Shown in pieces: positions 48,067 to 57,786 of a DNA stretch of 64,000 bases (its first letter is position 1; each line of letters starts with the position of its first letter). Under the pieces are notes generated by a model. The model was given only the letters and a program-made list of their open reading frames with translations, was not told the DNA's origin and searched no databases. The DNA comes from Nocardia beijingensis NBRC 16342 (GTDB lineage Bacteria; Actinomycetota; Actinomycetes; Mycobacteriales; Mycobacteriaceae): NCBI RefSeq assembly GCF_001612785.1, contig NZ_BDBC01000021.1, positions 41,985 to 105,984 of the forward strand, read 5' to 3'. The position numbers and the translations under genes are program-made.

Positions 48067-48633
48067 ATGACCCGGGCACTGATCATCGTCGACGTCCAGA
48101 ACGATTTCTGCGAGGGCGGTTCGCTCGCGGTCGCGGGCGGCGCCGCCGTGGCGGCCCGGATCAGCGAGCACCTCGCGGCGACGAACTACGGGGCCATCGT
48201 GGCCACCCGCGATCACCACATCGATCCCGGCGCGCACTTCTCCGACGATCCCGACTTCATCGACAGCTGGCCGCCGCACTGCCGAGCCGGCACGCCGGGC
48301 GCGGATTTCCACCCGGCGCTGACCACCGGTCCCATCCAGGCGGTCTTCTCCAAGGGCGCGTACTCGGCCGCCTACTCCGGGTTCGAGGGCACGACCGAGG
48401 ACGGCACCGGCCTGGCCGACTGGTTGCACGACCGCGGCGTCGACGCCGTCGACGTGGTCGGCATCGCGACCGACCACTGTGTGCGCGCGACCGCGCTGGA
48501 CGCGCGCATCGAGGGTTTCGACACGCGCGTCCTGCTCGATCTCACCGCAGGCGTCGCACCCGAGACGGTCGGCGCCGCACTGGACCACATGCGCGGAGCC
48601 GGCGTCGACCTCGAAGGCGGCCTCACCCGGTAG
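48067..48633 (+). CDS. pncA: Nicotinamidase/pyrazinamidase
   Basis: 188 aa. Catalytic triad D9 (IIVDVQNDF), K96 (FSKGAYSAAYSGF) and C138 (ATDHCVRAT); metal ligands D49, H51, H57 and H71 in TRDHHIDPGAHFS and WPPHC. It hydrolyses nicotinamide to nicotinate, feeding PncB, and is the enzyme that activates pyrazinamide in mycobacteria. All catalytic residues are intact. This gene is not in the corresponding mycobacterial block, where pncA is elsewhere. Confidence 0.95.
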   Translation: MTRALIIVDVQNDFCEGGSLAVAGGAAVAARISEHLAATNYGAIVATRDHHIDPGAHFSDDPDFIDSWPPHCRAGTPGADFHPALTTGPIQAVFSKGAYSAAYSGFEGTTEDGTGLADWLHDRGVDAVDVVGIATDHCVRATALDARIEGFDTRVLLDLTAGVAPETVGAALDHMRGAGVDLEGGLTR

Positions 48634-48678
48634 ACCGTCCGGTCTCGGCGACCGCCCTGCCCTGTCGGAGGCGGCGAG

Positions 48679-48684
48679 TAGGCT
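48679..48684 (+). promoter_or_regulatory. -10 box of leaderless dinG
   Basis: TAGGCT ends 6 nt before the GTG at 48691. Confidence 0.5.
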
Positions 48685-48690
48685 GCTCGC

Positions 48691-50739
48691 GTGCCCGAAC
48701 TCCCGCCCGTTTCCGATCTTTTGGCCACCGCCGTGCAGGCGCTCGGGGGCAAGGAGCGCACCGGGCAGGTGACCATGGCCGCGGCGGTGGACCACGCGAT
48801 CGACACCAAGGAGCATCTCGCCGTGCAGGCCGGGACGGGCACCGGCAAGTCGCTGGCCTATCTGGTGCCGAGCCTGCGTCACGCCGTGCGCACCGGTCGA
48901 ACGGTGGTGGTCTCCACGGCTACGATCGCGCTGCAACGTCAGCTGGTCGATCGCGACCTCCCGCGCTTGGCCGAGGCGCTGGCCGGACCGCTGGGACGGA
49001 CGCCGAAGTTCGCGATCCTCAAGGGCCGCAACAACTACCTGTGCTTGAACAAGATCAACAGCGCCGTTCCCGACGAGCCCGCCGAAGCGGAGCTGTTCGA
49101 CGCGTTCGCGATCTCGCGCCTCGGTCGCGAAGTGCAACGACTCAACGAGTGGGCCTCCGACACCGAGACCGGCGACCGCGACGAACTCGCCCCCGGTGTG
49201 AGCGATCGGGCCTGGCGTCAGGTCAGCGTGTCGTCGCGGGAGTGCCTGGGCAAGTCACGCTGCTCCTTCGGCCAGGATTGCTTCGCCGAGCGCGCCAGGA
49301 CCGAGTCGGCGCAGGCCGACGTGGTGGTGACCAACCACGCGCTGCTCGCCATCGACGCGATCAGCGGCATCCAGGTGCTGCCCGAACACGATGTGGTGGT
49401 CATCGACGAGGCGCACGAGCTGGTCGACCGGGTCACCGGCGTCGCCACCGCCGAACTGACCTCGTCGGCGATCAGCGCGGCGGCCCGGCGCTGCGCCAAA
49501 CTCATCGACGAGCAGGAGGTCGATCGCCTGGAGGGCGCCGCGGAGGCCTGGCACACCGCGCTGGAGGAGCTGCCCGCCGCCCGGTGGGACACCATGCCCG
49601 ACGGCGTCGCCCCCGTGCTGGCCCTGATCCGCGACGCCGCGTGGAACGCGCGCACGGCGCTCGCGCCGCCGGGCAGCACCACCGCGCAGGGCGATCCGGA
49701 GAGCTCCGCCGCCCGCACCATGGCCCTGGCCGCCCTCGACGAGGTGCACGACACCGCGGTCCGCGCGCTGACGGCCTTCGACGAGCCGGATCCCGCCGCG
49801 CGCCGCGATGTCATCTGGCTGGCGGCCGACGAGGTGCGGGGTGTCGTGCGCCGGTCGCTGCGCATGGCGCCGCTGTCGGTGGGCGGGCTGCTACGCAGCA
49901 GGCTCTTCGGCACCGCGACCGTCGTGCTCACCTCGGCCACATTGCAGATCGGCGGCTCGTTCGACGGCCTCGCGGTCACCTGGGGCCTGCCCGCGCAGTC
50001 GGGCAATCGCGCCGATCCGGCCACCGCGAACGGCGCGCAGGCGCCGTCGGACGCCGAGGCCGTGCGCTGGAGTTCGCTCGATGTCGGCTCACCGTTCGAC
50101 CACGCCAAGTCCGGCATCCTCTACGTCGCCAAACACCTGCCCGCGCCGGGCCGCGACGGGCTCGCACCGGCCTACCTGGACGAGATCGAGCGGCTGATCA
50201 CGGCCGCGGGCGGACGCACCCTCGGTTTGTTCTCCTCGATGCGCGCCGCCCGCGCGGCCACCGACGCGCTGCGCGAACGGCTGGACACCCCGGTGTTGTG
50301 CCAGGGCGAGGACGCCACGGGCGCGTTGGTCCGCAAGTTCGCCGACGACCCGGAGACTTCCCTGTTCGGCACGCTGTCGCTGTGGCAGGGCGTCGACGTG
50401 CCGGGACCGTCACTCAGCCTGGTGATCCTCGACCGCATCCCCTTCCCCCGCCCCGACGATCCGCTGCTTGCGGCCAGGCAGCGCGCCGTGGAGATGCGCG
50501 GCGGCAACGGTTTCATGACCGTGGCCGCCAACCACGCCGCTCTGCTGCTCGCGCAGGGCACCGGCCGCCTGCTGCGCAGCGTCGATGATCGCGGTGTGGT
50601 GGCCATCCTGGATTCCCGCCTCGCCACCGCACGCTACGGCGGATACCTGCGCGCGTCGCTGCCGCCGTACTGGGAGACGGCCGACCCGGAGATCGTCGTC
50701 AAGGCACTGGGCAGACTGGCCGCCGCGGCGAAGGTGTGA
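48691..50739 (+). CDS. dinG: DinG-family ATP-dependent helicase
   Basis: 682 aa superfamily-2 helicase. Walker A GTGTGKS, then the four-Cys iron-sulfur region (CLNK, CLGKSRCSFGQDC), DEAH box VVIDEAHELVDRV, and C-terminal motifs GLFSSMRAARAATDAL, LWQGVDVPGPSLSLVILDRIPFPRPDDPL and LAQGTGRLLRSVDDRGVVAILDSRL. It unwinds DNA in repair and at R-loops. Equivalent to Rv1329c by position. GTG 48691 is set by a TAGGCT box. Confidence 0.93.
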   Translation: MPELPPVSDLLATAVQALGGKERTGQVTMAAAVDHAIDTKEHLAVQAGTGTGKSLAYLVPSLRHAVRTGRTVVVSTATIALQRQLVDRDLPRLAEALAGPLGRTPKFAILKGRNNYLCLNKINSAVPDEPAEAELFDAFAISRLGREVQRLNEWASDTETGDRDELAPGVSDRAWRQVSVSSRECLGKSRCSFGQDCFAERARTESAQADVVVTNHALLAIDAISGIQVLPEHDVVVIDEAHELVDRVTGVATAELTSSAISAAARRCAKLIDEQEVDRLEGAAEAWHTALEELPAARWDTMPDGVAPVLALIRDAAWNARTALAPPGSTTAQGDPESSAARTMALAALDEVHDTAVRALTAFDEPDPAARRDVIWLAADEVRGVVRRSLRMAPLSVGGLLRSRLFGTATVVLTSATLQIGGSFDGLAVTWGLPAQSGNRADPATANGAQAPSDAEAVRWSSLDVGSPFDHAKSGILYVAKHLPAPGRDGLAPAYLDEIERLITAAGGRTLGLFSSMRAARAATDALRERLDTPVLCQGEDATGALVRKFADDPETSLFGTLSLWQGVDVPGPSLSLVILDRIPFPRPDDPLLAARQRAVEMRGGNGFMTVAANHAALLLAQGTGRLLRSVDDRGVVAILDSRLATARYGGYLRASLPPYWETADPEIVVKALGRLAAAAKV

Positions 50740-50821
50740 TACCAAACACACCGGCCGGAATCTATTTCCACTCGGAAGTAGATTGGGTGGTCGGTACGTC
50801 GGTGACCCCCCAATTCCCACA

Positions 50822-50880
50822 CCGAGGTATCGGCCGTCCCCGCGCCAAGCCCTGCACGCGGCGCGGGGACATCACCTCGG
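50822..50880. terminator. Bidirectional hairpin terminator
   Basis: GTCCCCGCGCC (50836-50846) and GGCGCGGGGAC (50860-50870) form a perfect 11-bp stem, enclosed by CCGAGGT/ACCTCGG (50822-50828, 50874-50880). It separates the convergent dinG and ridA genes. Confidence 0.75.
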
Positions 50881-50902
50881 ATCGGCCGTCGCGCAGCGGA
50901 TC

Positions 50903-51298
50903 TCAGCCGCGCACGGCCACCGCGTCGACCTCGAACAGCATGCCGGGCAACGCGAGCGTCGCCACACCGGTCAGCGTCTGCGCGGGCGGCCGGTCACCCC
51001 AGATCTTCGCGATCTTCTTCCCGAGCACAGCCAGCTTCTCGAGATCGTGGTCGACGATGTGCGTCCGTAACTGCGCCACGTCGGCGAAGTCCACGCCGGC
51101 CGACCGTAAGGCGATGCCGAGATTGGCGAACGCACGGTCGACCTGAACCGCGAACTCCGTACTGGTCGTGTGCCCTTCGGCGTCCGAGTCGTACTGCCCG
51201 GCGATGAACACCAGTTCACCGCGCGTCACCGCCACGTGGCTGTAACCGAACCCGGTCGGGTCGTGCAGTTCACCGGGGTTGCTGATTTCCACGGCCAT
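50903..51298 (-). CDS. RidA/YjgF-family protein
   Basis: 131 aa trimeric-barrel protein: GFGYSHVAVTRGELVFIAGQYDSDAEG, VQVDRAFANLGIALRSAGVDFADVAQLRTHIVDHD and the C-terminal PAQTLTGVATLALPGMLFEVDAVAV with E in the usual active-site loop. The classical RidA Arg (position of R105) is not evident in GDRPPAQTLT, so imine deaminase activity is uncertain. The ATG at 51298 is followed by the family N-terminus. Located between dinG and doxX, not part of the mycobacterial block. Confidence 0.8.
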   Translation of the reverse strand: MAVEISNPGELHDPTGFGYSHVAVTRGELVFIAGQYDSDAEGHTTSTEFAVQVDRAFANLGIALRSAGVDFADVAQLRTHIVDHDLEKLAVLGKKIAKIWGDRPPAQTLTGVATLALPGMLFEVDAVAVRG

Positions 51299-51381
51299 GT
51301 TTCCTCCTCGCTCGGCCGGTAAGTGCCACAACACAGACGATTCGGCAGCCCGCGATGTGACATGGGGAACCCACGGACCAG

Positions 51382-51413
51382 CGCGGCGCGGCGACCGAGG
51401 TCACCGCGCCGCG
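51382..51413 (-). terminator. Hairpin terminator behind doxX
   Basis: CGCGGCGCGG (51382-51391) and CCGCGCCGCG (51404-51413) form a 10-bp perfect stem with a 12-nt loop, 21 bp past the doxX stop. Confidence 0.65.
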
Positions 51414-51433
51414 AATTCCGCTGCCTCGCAGGC

Positions 51434-51967
51434 TCAGAGCGCCCACTTCAGGATCAGCGTGAGCACGCCCGTCGCGACCGCGAGAACCACCGCGCCCACA
51501 CCCCACACGAATCCGTGCCGCTCCCAGGGACGCCCGGCGTCCAGCGAGAACTTGCCCGGCCCGATGAAGGGCAGCGCGGCGCCGACCGCCGCGAACAGCA
51601 CGCCCATCTCGTACCCGCCCAGCAGTCCACCGGACCAGGTGGCGTTGATCGCGTTGATCATCGTGCCGAGCACGATCGCCCCGGCCAGCGGCGTCAGCAA
51701 GCCGAGCAGCAACAGGAGGCCGCCGCCGAGTTCGGTCAGGCCGGCCAGCGTGCCGAACACCTTGCCCGGGTTGTAGCCCATCTGCTCGAAGCCGTCGGCG
51801 TTGGCCTGCAGGCCCGGCCCGCCCCACCAGCCGAAGAGTTTCTGCGCGCCGTGGGCAGCGAGCAGCCCGCCGAAGACGACGCGCACGATGAGCAGGCCGA
51901 GATCGGGCGCTATGCCGTCCAGATCGCTGTCGGTGCCGGTTCTTTCGAGTACGGATTTGATGGTCAT
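51434..51967 (-). CDS. DoxX-family membrane protein
   Basis: 177 aa with four helices: LLIVRVVFGGLLAAHGAQKLFGWWGGPG, GGGLLLLLGLLTPLAGAIVLGTMINAI, YEMGVLFAAVGAALPFIGPG and VWGVGAVVLAVATGVLTLIL. The AHGAQKLFGWWGG motif is diagnostic. DoxX proteins in mycobacteria take part in a membrane oxidoreductase complex with SodA and SseA. GAGGACC precedes the ATG at 51967. No partner gene is adjacent. Confidence 0.85.
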   Translation of the reverse strand: MTIKSVLERTGTDSDLDGIAPDLGLLIVRVVFGGLLAAHGAQKLFGWWGGPGLQANADGFEQMGYNPGKVFGTLAGLTELGGGLLLLLGLLTPLAGAIVLGTMINAINATWSGGLLGGYEMGVLFAAVGAALPFIGPGKFSLDAGRPWERHGFVWGVGAVVLAVATGVLTLILKWAL

Positions 51968-52117
51968 GGTGGTCCTCATCCCTGCGCTGTCGTTCCGGAC
52001 ATGAATCGTTACTTCGGCAAATAAAACGGACTGCGGTCCGATTCCCTCCGAGCCAACCGCCCTGCCTCTTGGTCTATTCCACGGGCGGGCGGACGGGATG
52101 GTTCAGCGAGCGGCCTA

Positions 52118-53479
52118 TCACTCCGCGAGGAAGAAGAAGTAACCGAGGAACACCAGCATCAGTGCCCACATCGCCGGGTGCACTTCCCTGACGCGGCCTT
52201 TGGCCACCATGACCACGGGGTACAGCAGCATGCCCATGGCCAGGCCGTTGGCGATGGAGTACGTCAGCGGCATCATCACGATGGTGATGAACGCGGGCAC
52301 GGAGTACTCCAGCCGGTTCCAGTCGATCGCACCGAGCGAGCGGGCCATCAGGATGCCGACCACGATGAGCGCGGGCGCGGTCACCTCGCCCGAACCCGCC
52401 ACCACGGCGAAGATCGGATAGCAGAACATGGCGACGAGGAACCAGCCCGCCGTGGTGACGGCGGTCAGCCCGGTCCGTCCGCCCGCCGAGACGCCCGCGG
52501 TCGATTCCACGTAGGCGGTGGTGGTGGAGGTGCCGATGACCGCGCCCGCCATGGTGCCCACCGAGTCCGCCGCCAGCGCGCTCGCCGCGCGCGGCAACTT
52601 GCCATTCTTGTCCAGCAGCCCGGCCTGGTTCGCGACGCCGATCAGCGTGCCGGAGGCGTCGAAGAAGTCGACGAACAGCATGGTCAGCACCACCACGACC
52701 ATCTGACCGGTGAACGCGTCGGGCAGATGGACGATCGCCTGGCCGAAGGTCTGCTCCAGCCCCTCCGGCGCGGCGAACACGCCCTTGGGCAGCGGGACCA
52801 AGCCGCTGACGATGCCGACGATCGTGGTCAGCACGATGCCGTAGAGCACGGCGCCGTGCCAGCCGCGCACCAGGAACACCACCGTCACCAGCAGCCCGAA
52901 CAGCGCGAGCAAGGTGGTGCCCTTCGTGAAGTCGCCCAGCGTCACCAGCGTCGCGTCGCTGTTCACCACGATCCCGGCGTTCTTCAGTCCGAGGAAGGCC
53001 ACGAACAATCCGATGCCCGCGCCGACGGCGAGCTTCAATTGCATCGGGATCGCGTTGAGTATGCGCTCGCGAACCTTCGTCACCGCGAGGACGAAGAAGA
53101 TGGCGCCGGACAGGAACGTGCCCGACAGCGCGACCTGCCACGGAATCCCCATGCCGAGCACCACCGTGTACGCGAAGAACGCGTTGAGTCCCATGCCCGG
53201 CGCGAGTGCGATCGGATACCGCGCCCACAGCCCCATGACCAGCGTGCCGAACACCGCGGCGACGGCGGTGGCGGTGAACACCGCCTGCATCGGGATGCCC
53301 TTGTCGCCCAGCGCGCCCTGGTCGCCGAGCACCGCGGGGTTGACCGCGAGGACGTACGACATGGCCAGGAACGTGATCGTCCCCGCCATGAGTTCGCGTT
53401 TGACGGTCGAACCGGTCGAGCGAACCCCGAAGTATCCGTCGAGGCGTCCTCGAGTCCGGTGCAGAACGTCGGTGACCAT
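52118..53479 (-). CDS. NCS2-family purine permease (PbuG/AzgA type)
   Basis: 453 aa, about 13 helices. KRELMAGTITFLAMSYVLAVNPAVL, APGMGLNAFFAYTVVLGMGIPWQVALSGTFLSG, LKLAVGAGIGLFVAFLGLKNAGI, FVDFFDASGTLIGVANQAGLLD and GTSTTTAYVESTAGVSAGGRTGLTAVTTAGWF are blocks of adenine/guanine/hypoxanthine importers. It takes up nucleobases by proton symport. Probably monocistronic. Not in the equivalent mycobacterial block. Confidence 0.92.
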   Translation of the reverse strand: MVTDVLHRTRGRLDGYFGVRSTGSTVKRELMAGTITFLAMSYVLAVNPAVLGDQGALGDKGIPMQAVFTATAVAAVFGTLVMGLWARYPIALAPGMGLNAFFAYTVVLGMGIPWQVALSGTFLSGAIFFVLAVTKVRERILNAIPMQLKLAVGAGIGLFVAFLGLKNAGIVVNSDATLVTLGDFTKGTTLLALFGLLVTVVFLVRGWHGAVLYGIVLTTIVGIVSGLVPLPKGVFAAPEGLEQTFGQAIVHLPDAFTGQMVVVVLTMLFVDFFDASGTLIGVANQAGLLDKNGKLPRAASALAADSVGTMAGAVIGTSTTTAYVESTAGVSAGGRTGLTAVTTAGWFLVAMFCYPIFAVVAGSGEVTAPALIVVGILMARSLGAIDWNRLEYSVPAFITIVMMPLTYSIANGLAMGMLLYPVVMVAKGRVREVHPAMWALMLVFLGYFFFLAE

Positions 53480-53587
53480 GGGTGACTCCAGTGCGGAACG
53501 ATTCGGGGCGGGCCAAAGGGCACGGTAGCCGACGGTTCACTGCCGGGGACACCCGCGGCGGCGCCACCGTGACCGGCGCCACCCGGG

Positions 53588-56161
53588 CTACGCGCTCGGA
53601 GCGGAGACCAGCCCGAACTCGGCGTCGGAGGCCAGCAGATCGCTGTGCGGCAGGACGCGCACGGTATACCCCACCGCGCCGGACAGCGGCAGCGGCGTGT
53701 CCACGGTGAACAGCTCGGCGCCCCCGTCGGACCCGGCGTGCGTCATCGGGACCGTCGTGGTGTCGGAGAGGTCGTCGGTCGCCGACACCCGCCCGAGCAC
53801 CGCCTGCACCACCACGTCCGGCACGCTCAGCCCACCGAGTTCGACCCGCGCGGTGAGCGAGAGCCGCGCTCCGATCACCGGCGTGTCCGGCAATCCCGCG
53901 CTGTCCACCTGGATCACCTTGACCGACGGCCACGCCGACTCGATCCGGTGGCGGTATTCGGCGATGGCGCGCGCCACCGCGAAGTCGTCGGCCGTCGCCC
54001 GCTGCGAAGCCGCGGCGGCGGGAGCGTAGTACTCCACCGCGTAGTCGCGGACCATCCGGGAAGCCAGGACCTTCGGCCCCAGGGTCTGCAAGGTGTGACG
54101 GACCATCTCGACCCAGCGCACCGGCATCCCGGAGGCGTCGCGCTCGTAGAAACGCGGCGCCACGGCCCGTTCGAACAGGTCGTAGAGGGCGGCGGCCTCC
54201 AGATCGTCGCGGCGGTGTTCGTCCCGGACGCCCTCCGCGGTCGGGATGGCCCACCCGTTCTCGCCGTCGAACATCTCGTCCCACCAGCCGTCCCGGATGG
54301 AGAGATTGAGCCCGCCGTTCAGCGCGGACTTCATGCCGGAGGTGCCGCAGGCCTCCAGCGGGCGCAGCGGATTGTTCAGCCAGACGTCGCAGCCCCAGTA
54401 GAGATAACGAGCCATCGACATGTCGTAATCGGGCAGGAAGACGATCCGATGCCGCACCTCGGGATCGTCCGCGAAGCGCACCACCTGCTGGATCAGCGCC
54501 TTGCCGCCGTCGTCGGCCGGGTGGCTCTTACCCGCGACGACCAGCTGCACCGGCCGCCGCGGATCCAGCAGCAGGGCGCGCAGCCGCTGCGGATCGCGCA
54601 GCATCAGGGTGAGCCGCTTGTAGGTCGGCACCCGGCGGGCGAACCCGACGGTCAGCACGTCCGGGTCGAAAACGCCGTTCACCCAGCCGAGTTCGGCCTC
54701 GGCGGCGCCGCGCTCCAGCCAGGACGCCCGTACCCTGCGCCGGACCTCCTCGACGAGGATGCCGCGCAGCGCGTTGCGGGTCGACCACAATTCGGTGAGA
54801 TCGACATCGCGCAACCTTTCCCAGCCGCGCCCCTCCTCGACCAGCTCGGGGCCGATGTGCTCACGCGCCTTCTCCACCCACTCCCGCGCGGCCCAGGTGG
54901 TGGCGTGCACACCATTGGTGACCGAACCGATCGGCACCTCGGCCGGGTCGAAGCCCGGCCACAGCGAAGCGAACATCGACCGGCTCACCGCGCCGTGCAG
55001 TTTCGACACGCCGTTGGCGCGCTGCGCCAGCCGCAGACCCATGTGCGCCATGTTGAACACCGACGGGTCCGCCTCCCGGCCGAGTGCCACGATCCGGTCC
55101 ACCGAAAGGCCCGGCAGCAGAGCGGATTCGGATTCCCCGTGCGCACCGCCGAAATACCGCCGCACCATCGGCATCGGGAACCGGTCGATGCCCGCGGGGA
55201 CGGGCGTATGCGTGGTGAACACCGTGCCCGCACGCACGGCGGCGAGCGCGGTATCGAAATCCTGCCCGGCCGCGACGAATTCACGGATCCGCTCCACGCC
55301 GAGGAACCCCGCGTGGCCTTCGTTCATATGGAACACGTCGGGATCGGGCAGTCCGGCCGACGCGGTGTAGGCCCGCACCGCACGCACACCGCCGATGCCG
55401 GCGAGGATCTCCTGGCGGATGCGATGCTCCTGGTCACCGCCGTACAACCGGTCGGTGACCGCGCGCAACTCCGGGTCGTTCTCCGCGATATCCGAGTCCA
55501 GCAGCAGCAACGGAACCCGGCCGACCTGCGCGATCCACACCCGCGCGCGCAGCACCCTGCGATCGGGCATGGCGACGTGGATGAGCACCGGCGAACCGGC
55601 GGAGGTGAGCGCGCGCAGCGGCAGGCCCTGCGGATCCAGCGCCGGGTAGTGCTCGGCTTGCCAGCCGTCCGTGGTCAGCGACTGCCGGAAGTAGCCGGAG
55701 CGGTACAGCAAGCCGACGCCGATCAGCGGCAGGCCGAGATCGGAAGCGGCCTTCAGGTGGTCTCCGGCCAGAATGCCCAAGCCACCGGAGTAATTCGGCA
55801 GCACCTCGGTGACGCCGAACTCCATCGAGAAGTAGGCGATGCCCCGCACGCCTTCCTCGCCCGCCCGGCGCTGGAACCAGCCCGGCGCCGCCAGGTACTC
55901 CCGCAGCTCGGCCGCCGCGGCGTCCACCCGCGCGACGTAGGCGGGATCGGCGGCCAGCTCGTCCAGCCGCGCCGCGGGCACCTCACCCAGCATCCGGACC
56001 GGGTCGTGCCCCATCTCCTGCCACCGCCGCGGATCGAGCGCGGCGAACAGGTCCTGCGTAGGCGGATGCCACGACCAGCGCAGATTCGTGGCGAGCTCCC
56101 CCAGGGCGGCCAGGCGCTCGGGCAGATGGGCACGGACGGTGAAACGACGCAATGCCTTCAT
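53588..56161 (-). CDS. glgP: Alpha-glucan (maltodextrin/glycogen) phosphorylase
   Basis: 857 aa. GIAYFSMEFGVTEVLPNYSGGLGILAGDHLKAASDLGLPLIGVGLLYRSGYF, FTTHTPVPAGIDRFP, GSVTNGVHATTW, RVPTYKRLTLM and the PLP-site region LEACGTSGMKSALNGGLNLSIRDGWWDE, whose Lys binds pyridoxal phosphate, define the short actinobacterial GlgP type. It releases glucose-1-phosphate from alpha-glucan. As in mycobacteria it is divergent from glgE, though here two extra genes lie between. It counterbalances GlgE/GlgB synthesis. Confidence 0.95.
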   Translation of the reverse strand: MKALRRFTVRAHLPERLAALGELATNLRWSWHPPTQDLFAALDPRRWQEMGHDPVRMLGEVPAARLDELAADPAYVARVDAAAAELREYLAAPGWFQRRAGEEGVRGIAYFSMEFGVTEVLPNYSGGLGILAGDHLKAASDLGLPLIGVGLLYRSGYFRQSLTTDGWQAEHYPALDPQGLPLRALTSAGSPVLIHVAMPDRRVLRARVWIAQVGRVPLLLLDSDIAENDPELRAVTDRLYGGDQEHRIRQEILAGIGGVRAVRAYTASAGLPDPDVFHMNEGHAGFLGVERIREFVAAGQDFDTALAAVRAGTVFTTHTPVPAGIDRFPMPMVRRYFGGAHGESESALLPGLSVDRIVALGREADPSVFNMAHMGLRLAQRANGVSKLHGAVSRSMFASLWPGFDPAEVPIGSVTNGVHATTWAAREWVEKAREHIGPELVEEGRGWERLRDVDLTELWSTRNALRGILVEEVRRRVRASWLERGAAEAELGWVNGVFDPDVLTVGFARRVPTYKRLTLMLRDPQRLRALLLDPRRPVQLVVAGKSHPADDGGKALIQQVVRFADDPEVRHRIVFLPDYDMSMARYLYWGCDVWLNNPLRPLEACGTSGMKSALNGGLNLSIRDGWWDEMFDGENGWAIPTAEGVRDEHRRDDLEAAALYDLFERAVAPRFYERDASGMPVRWVEMVRHTLQTLGPKVLASRMVRDYAVEYYAPAAAASQRATADDFAVARAIAEYRHRIESAWPSVKVIQVDSAGLPDTPVIGARLSLTARVELGGLSVPDVVVQAVLGRVSATDDLSDTTTVPMTHAGSDGGAELFTVDTPLPLSGAVGYTVRVLPHSDLLASDAEFGLVSAPSA

Positions 56162-56450
56162 TGGGTAGAACCTACACGGCGACCGCCCGGCGCGCCCCGC
56201 ATGACCAGACGCCGAACAACGTTCCGACCAGCGTTTTTCCCGTCAGCGCACGGCTGCGGCGAGCGAGCGGTCCGACAGTGCGTAACGCGGTCCATCGTCA
56301 CGGAACGGCCACACGACGCACCCCGCTGCCCGCGTTCCCGCTACCCGATCGAGACCCGCGCTCACTTGTGAACTCCGGAACGCCGGGCAAACCCACAAGC
56401 TGTGCGGACCAACCGGCCGCACCAACCGAATCAGTACGGGAGTGATCGAG

Positions 56451-56900
56451 ATGTGGATGACAGCACACCCAAATCGCGCCCGCGATCGGCGCTGGTCGCG
56501 CGCGGGAGCGGCGATCACGGGGTTCGGAGCGTTCGCGGCGGCATGCGTTCTCGTCGCACCCGCCGCCGGCGCGGCGGTCACGACGGCGACCGCGAGCCCG
56601 GCCCAAGGCACCAGTTTCGGCTTCGGTAACTACGGAACCAACTGCCAGTACCGCGTGACGGCCACCGTGGACAACAGTCCCTCGACCGAATCGGTGCAGT
56701 TCGCCGACAGCGCCGGGGGCACCTTCTCCCCCAATCCCGCACCGGTGGTCGGCAACCAGGCCACCGCGGTCTGGATCCCCGACACCAAGGGGCAACACAC
56801 CATTTCCGCCACGCAAGGCGCCACTCCCGCTTGGATCTCGCCGGTGATGACGGTGGGCAACGGGATGAACCTCGGCTTCGCGTGCCTGGTCATGCCGTGA
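56451..56900 (+). CDS. Small secreted Ig-like-type protein
   Basis: 149 aa. A long signal peptide (basic start, GAAITGFGAFAAACVLVAPAAGAA) is followed by a ~100-residue beta-rich domain: GTNCQYRVTATVDNSPSTESVQFADSAGG, GNQATAVWIPDTKGQHTISATQG and FACLVMP at the end. Two Cys, near each end of the domain, could be bridged. The pattern suggests an Ig-like beta sandwich as found in small exported Nocardia proteins. Function unknown. ATG 56451 has GGGAG about 9 nt upstream; GTG 56442 is possible. Confidence 0.65.
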   Translation: MWMTAHPNRARDRRWSRAGAAITGFGAFAAACVLVAPAAGAAVTTATASPAQGTSFGFGNYGTNCQYRVTATVDNSPSTESVQFADSAGGTFSPNPAPVVGNQATAVWIPDTKGQHTISATQGATPAWISPVMTVGNGMNLGFACLVMP

Positions 56901-57052
56901 CCGGCGTTTCCAGCACGTCGCAGTGAGCGCCCGGGTGGTCGCGCGGCGGACGAGCGATCGCTGTCCGTGGCCACCCGGCGCCTCATCCGCGTCGCCCGCG
57001 GCGGACAGGGAATTCGGTGGCCCCGGCAACGCCGAAGTGACAGCATCGGCTG

Positions 57053-57694
57053 ATGCCGCACTGGGTGGACGTCCTTCCGCAATTCCTGCTGGCCTGCCTG
57101 GCCATCGCCGCGCTGCCGGGGCCCGCGACCGCGTTGTTCCTGCAGCGCGCGGTGCGCGACGGCCGCACCGCGGGTCTGGCGGCGGTGGCCGGGAACGAGA
57201 TCGGCGTGCTCGGCTGGACGCTGGCGGGCGGGGCCGGGCTGTCGGTCCTGCTGGTCGCGAACCGGGCCGCGAATACGGCGGTGCACGTCGTCGGCGGGCT
57301 GGTGCTGATCTGGCTCGGCGTGCAGGCGTGGCGTGGCGCACGCGGCGGCGGCGAGTTCGGCGGCGCGATGACGCGGATGCTGCCCGCGGGCCGCACGCCC
57401 GCCGCCGCCTTCCGCGCCTCGCTGATCTCGATCGCGGCCAATCCCAAGGCAGCGGTCTTCGGATTGACGATCCTGCCGCAGTTCCTTCCCTCCGAAGGGC
57501 CGGTGCTGCCGACGGTGGTGATCCTGGCGCTCATCCAGTTGGTGATCGACACCGCGTGGTGCGTCGGCGTGGTCCTCGCCGCCGACCGCGCCGGCGCCTG
57601 GCTGCGCCGCACCGGCATCCGGCAGCGAGTGGAACGAGCGCTCGGCGTGCTCCTCGTCGCGCTCGGCCTCGGCCTCGCCGCCGACGCACGCTGA
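57053..57694 (+). CDS. LysE/RhtB-family amino-acid exporter
   Basis: 213 aa, six helices. LACLAIAALPGPATALFLQRAVRDGRTAGLAAVAGNEIGVLGWTLAGGAGLS is the LysE family signature (PGP...G...G), with FRASLISIAANPKAAVFGLTILPQFL in the middle. It exports an amino acid or analogue. Inserted between glgP and glgE compared with mycobacteria, on the same strand as glgE, but a long hairpin separates them. Confidence 0.85.
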   Translation: MPHWVDVLPQFLLACLAIAALPGPATALFLQRAVRDGRTAGLAAVAGNEIGVLGWTLAGGAGLSVLLVANRAANTAVHVVGGLVLIWLGVQAWRGARGGGEFGGAMTRMLPAGRTPAAAFRASLISIAANPKAAVFGLTILPQFLPSEGPVLPTVVILALIQLVIDTAWCVGVVLAADRAGAWLRRTGIRQRVERALGVLLVALGLGLAADAR

Positions 57695-57714
57695 CCGAAC
57701 GCCCACCTCGGTCA

Positions 57715-57769
57715 CTGCCGGGACCGGCCGGAACCGGACTCGAAAAATCGGCTGATCCGGTCCCGGCAG
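57715..57769. promoter_or_regulatory. Long inverted repeat in front of glgE
   Basis: CTGCCGGGACCGG (57715-57727) and CCGGTCCCGGCAG (57757-57769) are perfect 13-bp arms 29 nt apart. It could terminate lysE transcription; its right arm also overlaps the -35 region of the glgE promoter. Confidence 0.55.
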
Positions 57770-57780
57770 CCGGTTGCCGG

Positions 57781-57786
57781 TAGGTT
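57781..57786 (+). promoter_or_regulatory. -10 box of leaderless glgE
   Basis: TAGGTT ends 7 nt before the GTG at 57794. Confidence 0.5.

Noticed and set aside
53645..56371. A 908-codon plus-strand frame across glgP.
   Set aside because: Antisense to glgP with complete phosphorylase motifs; His/Arg-rich product without known domains.
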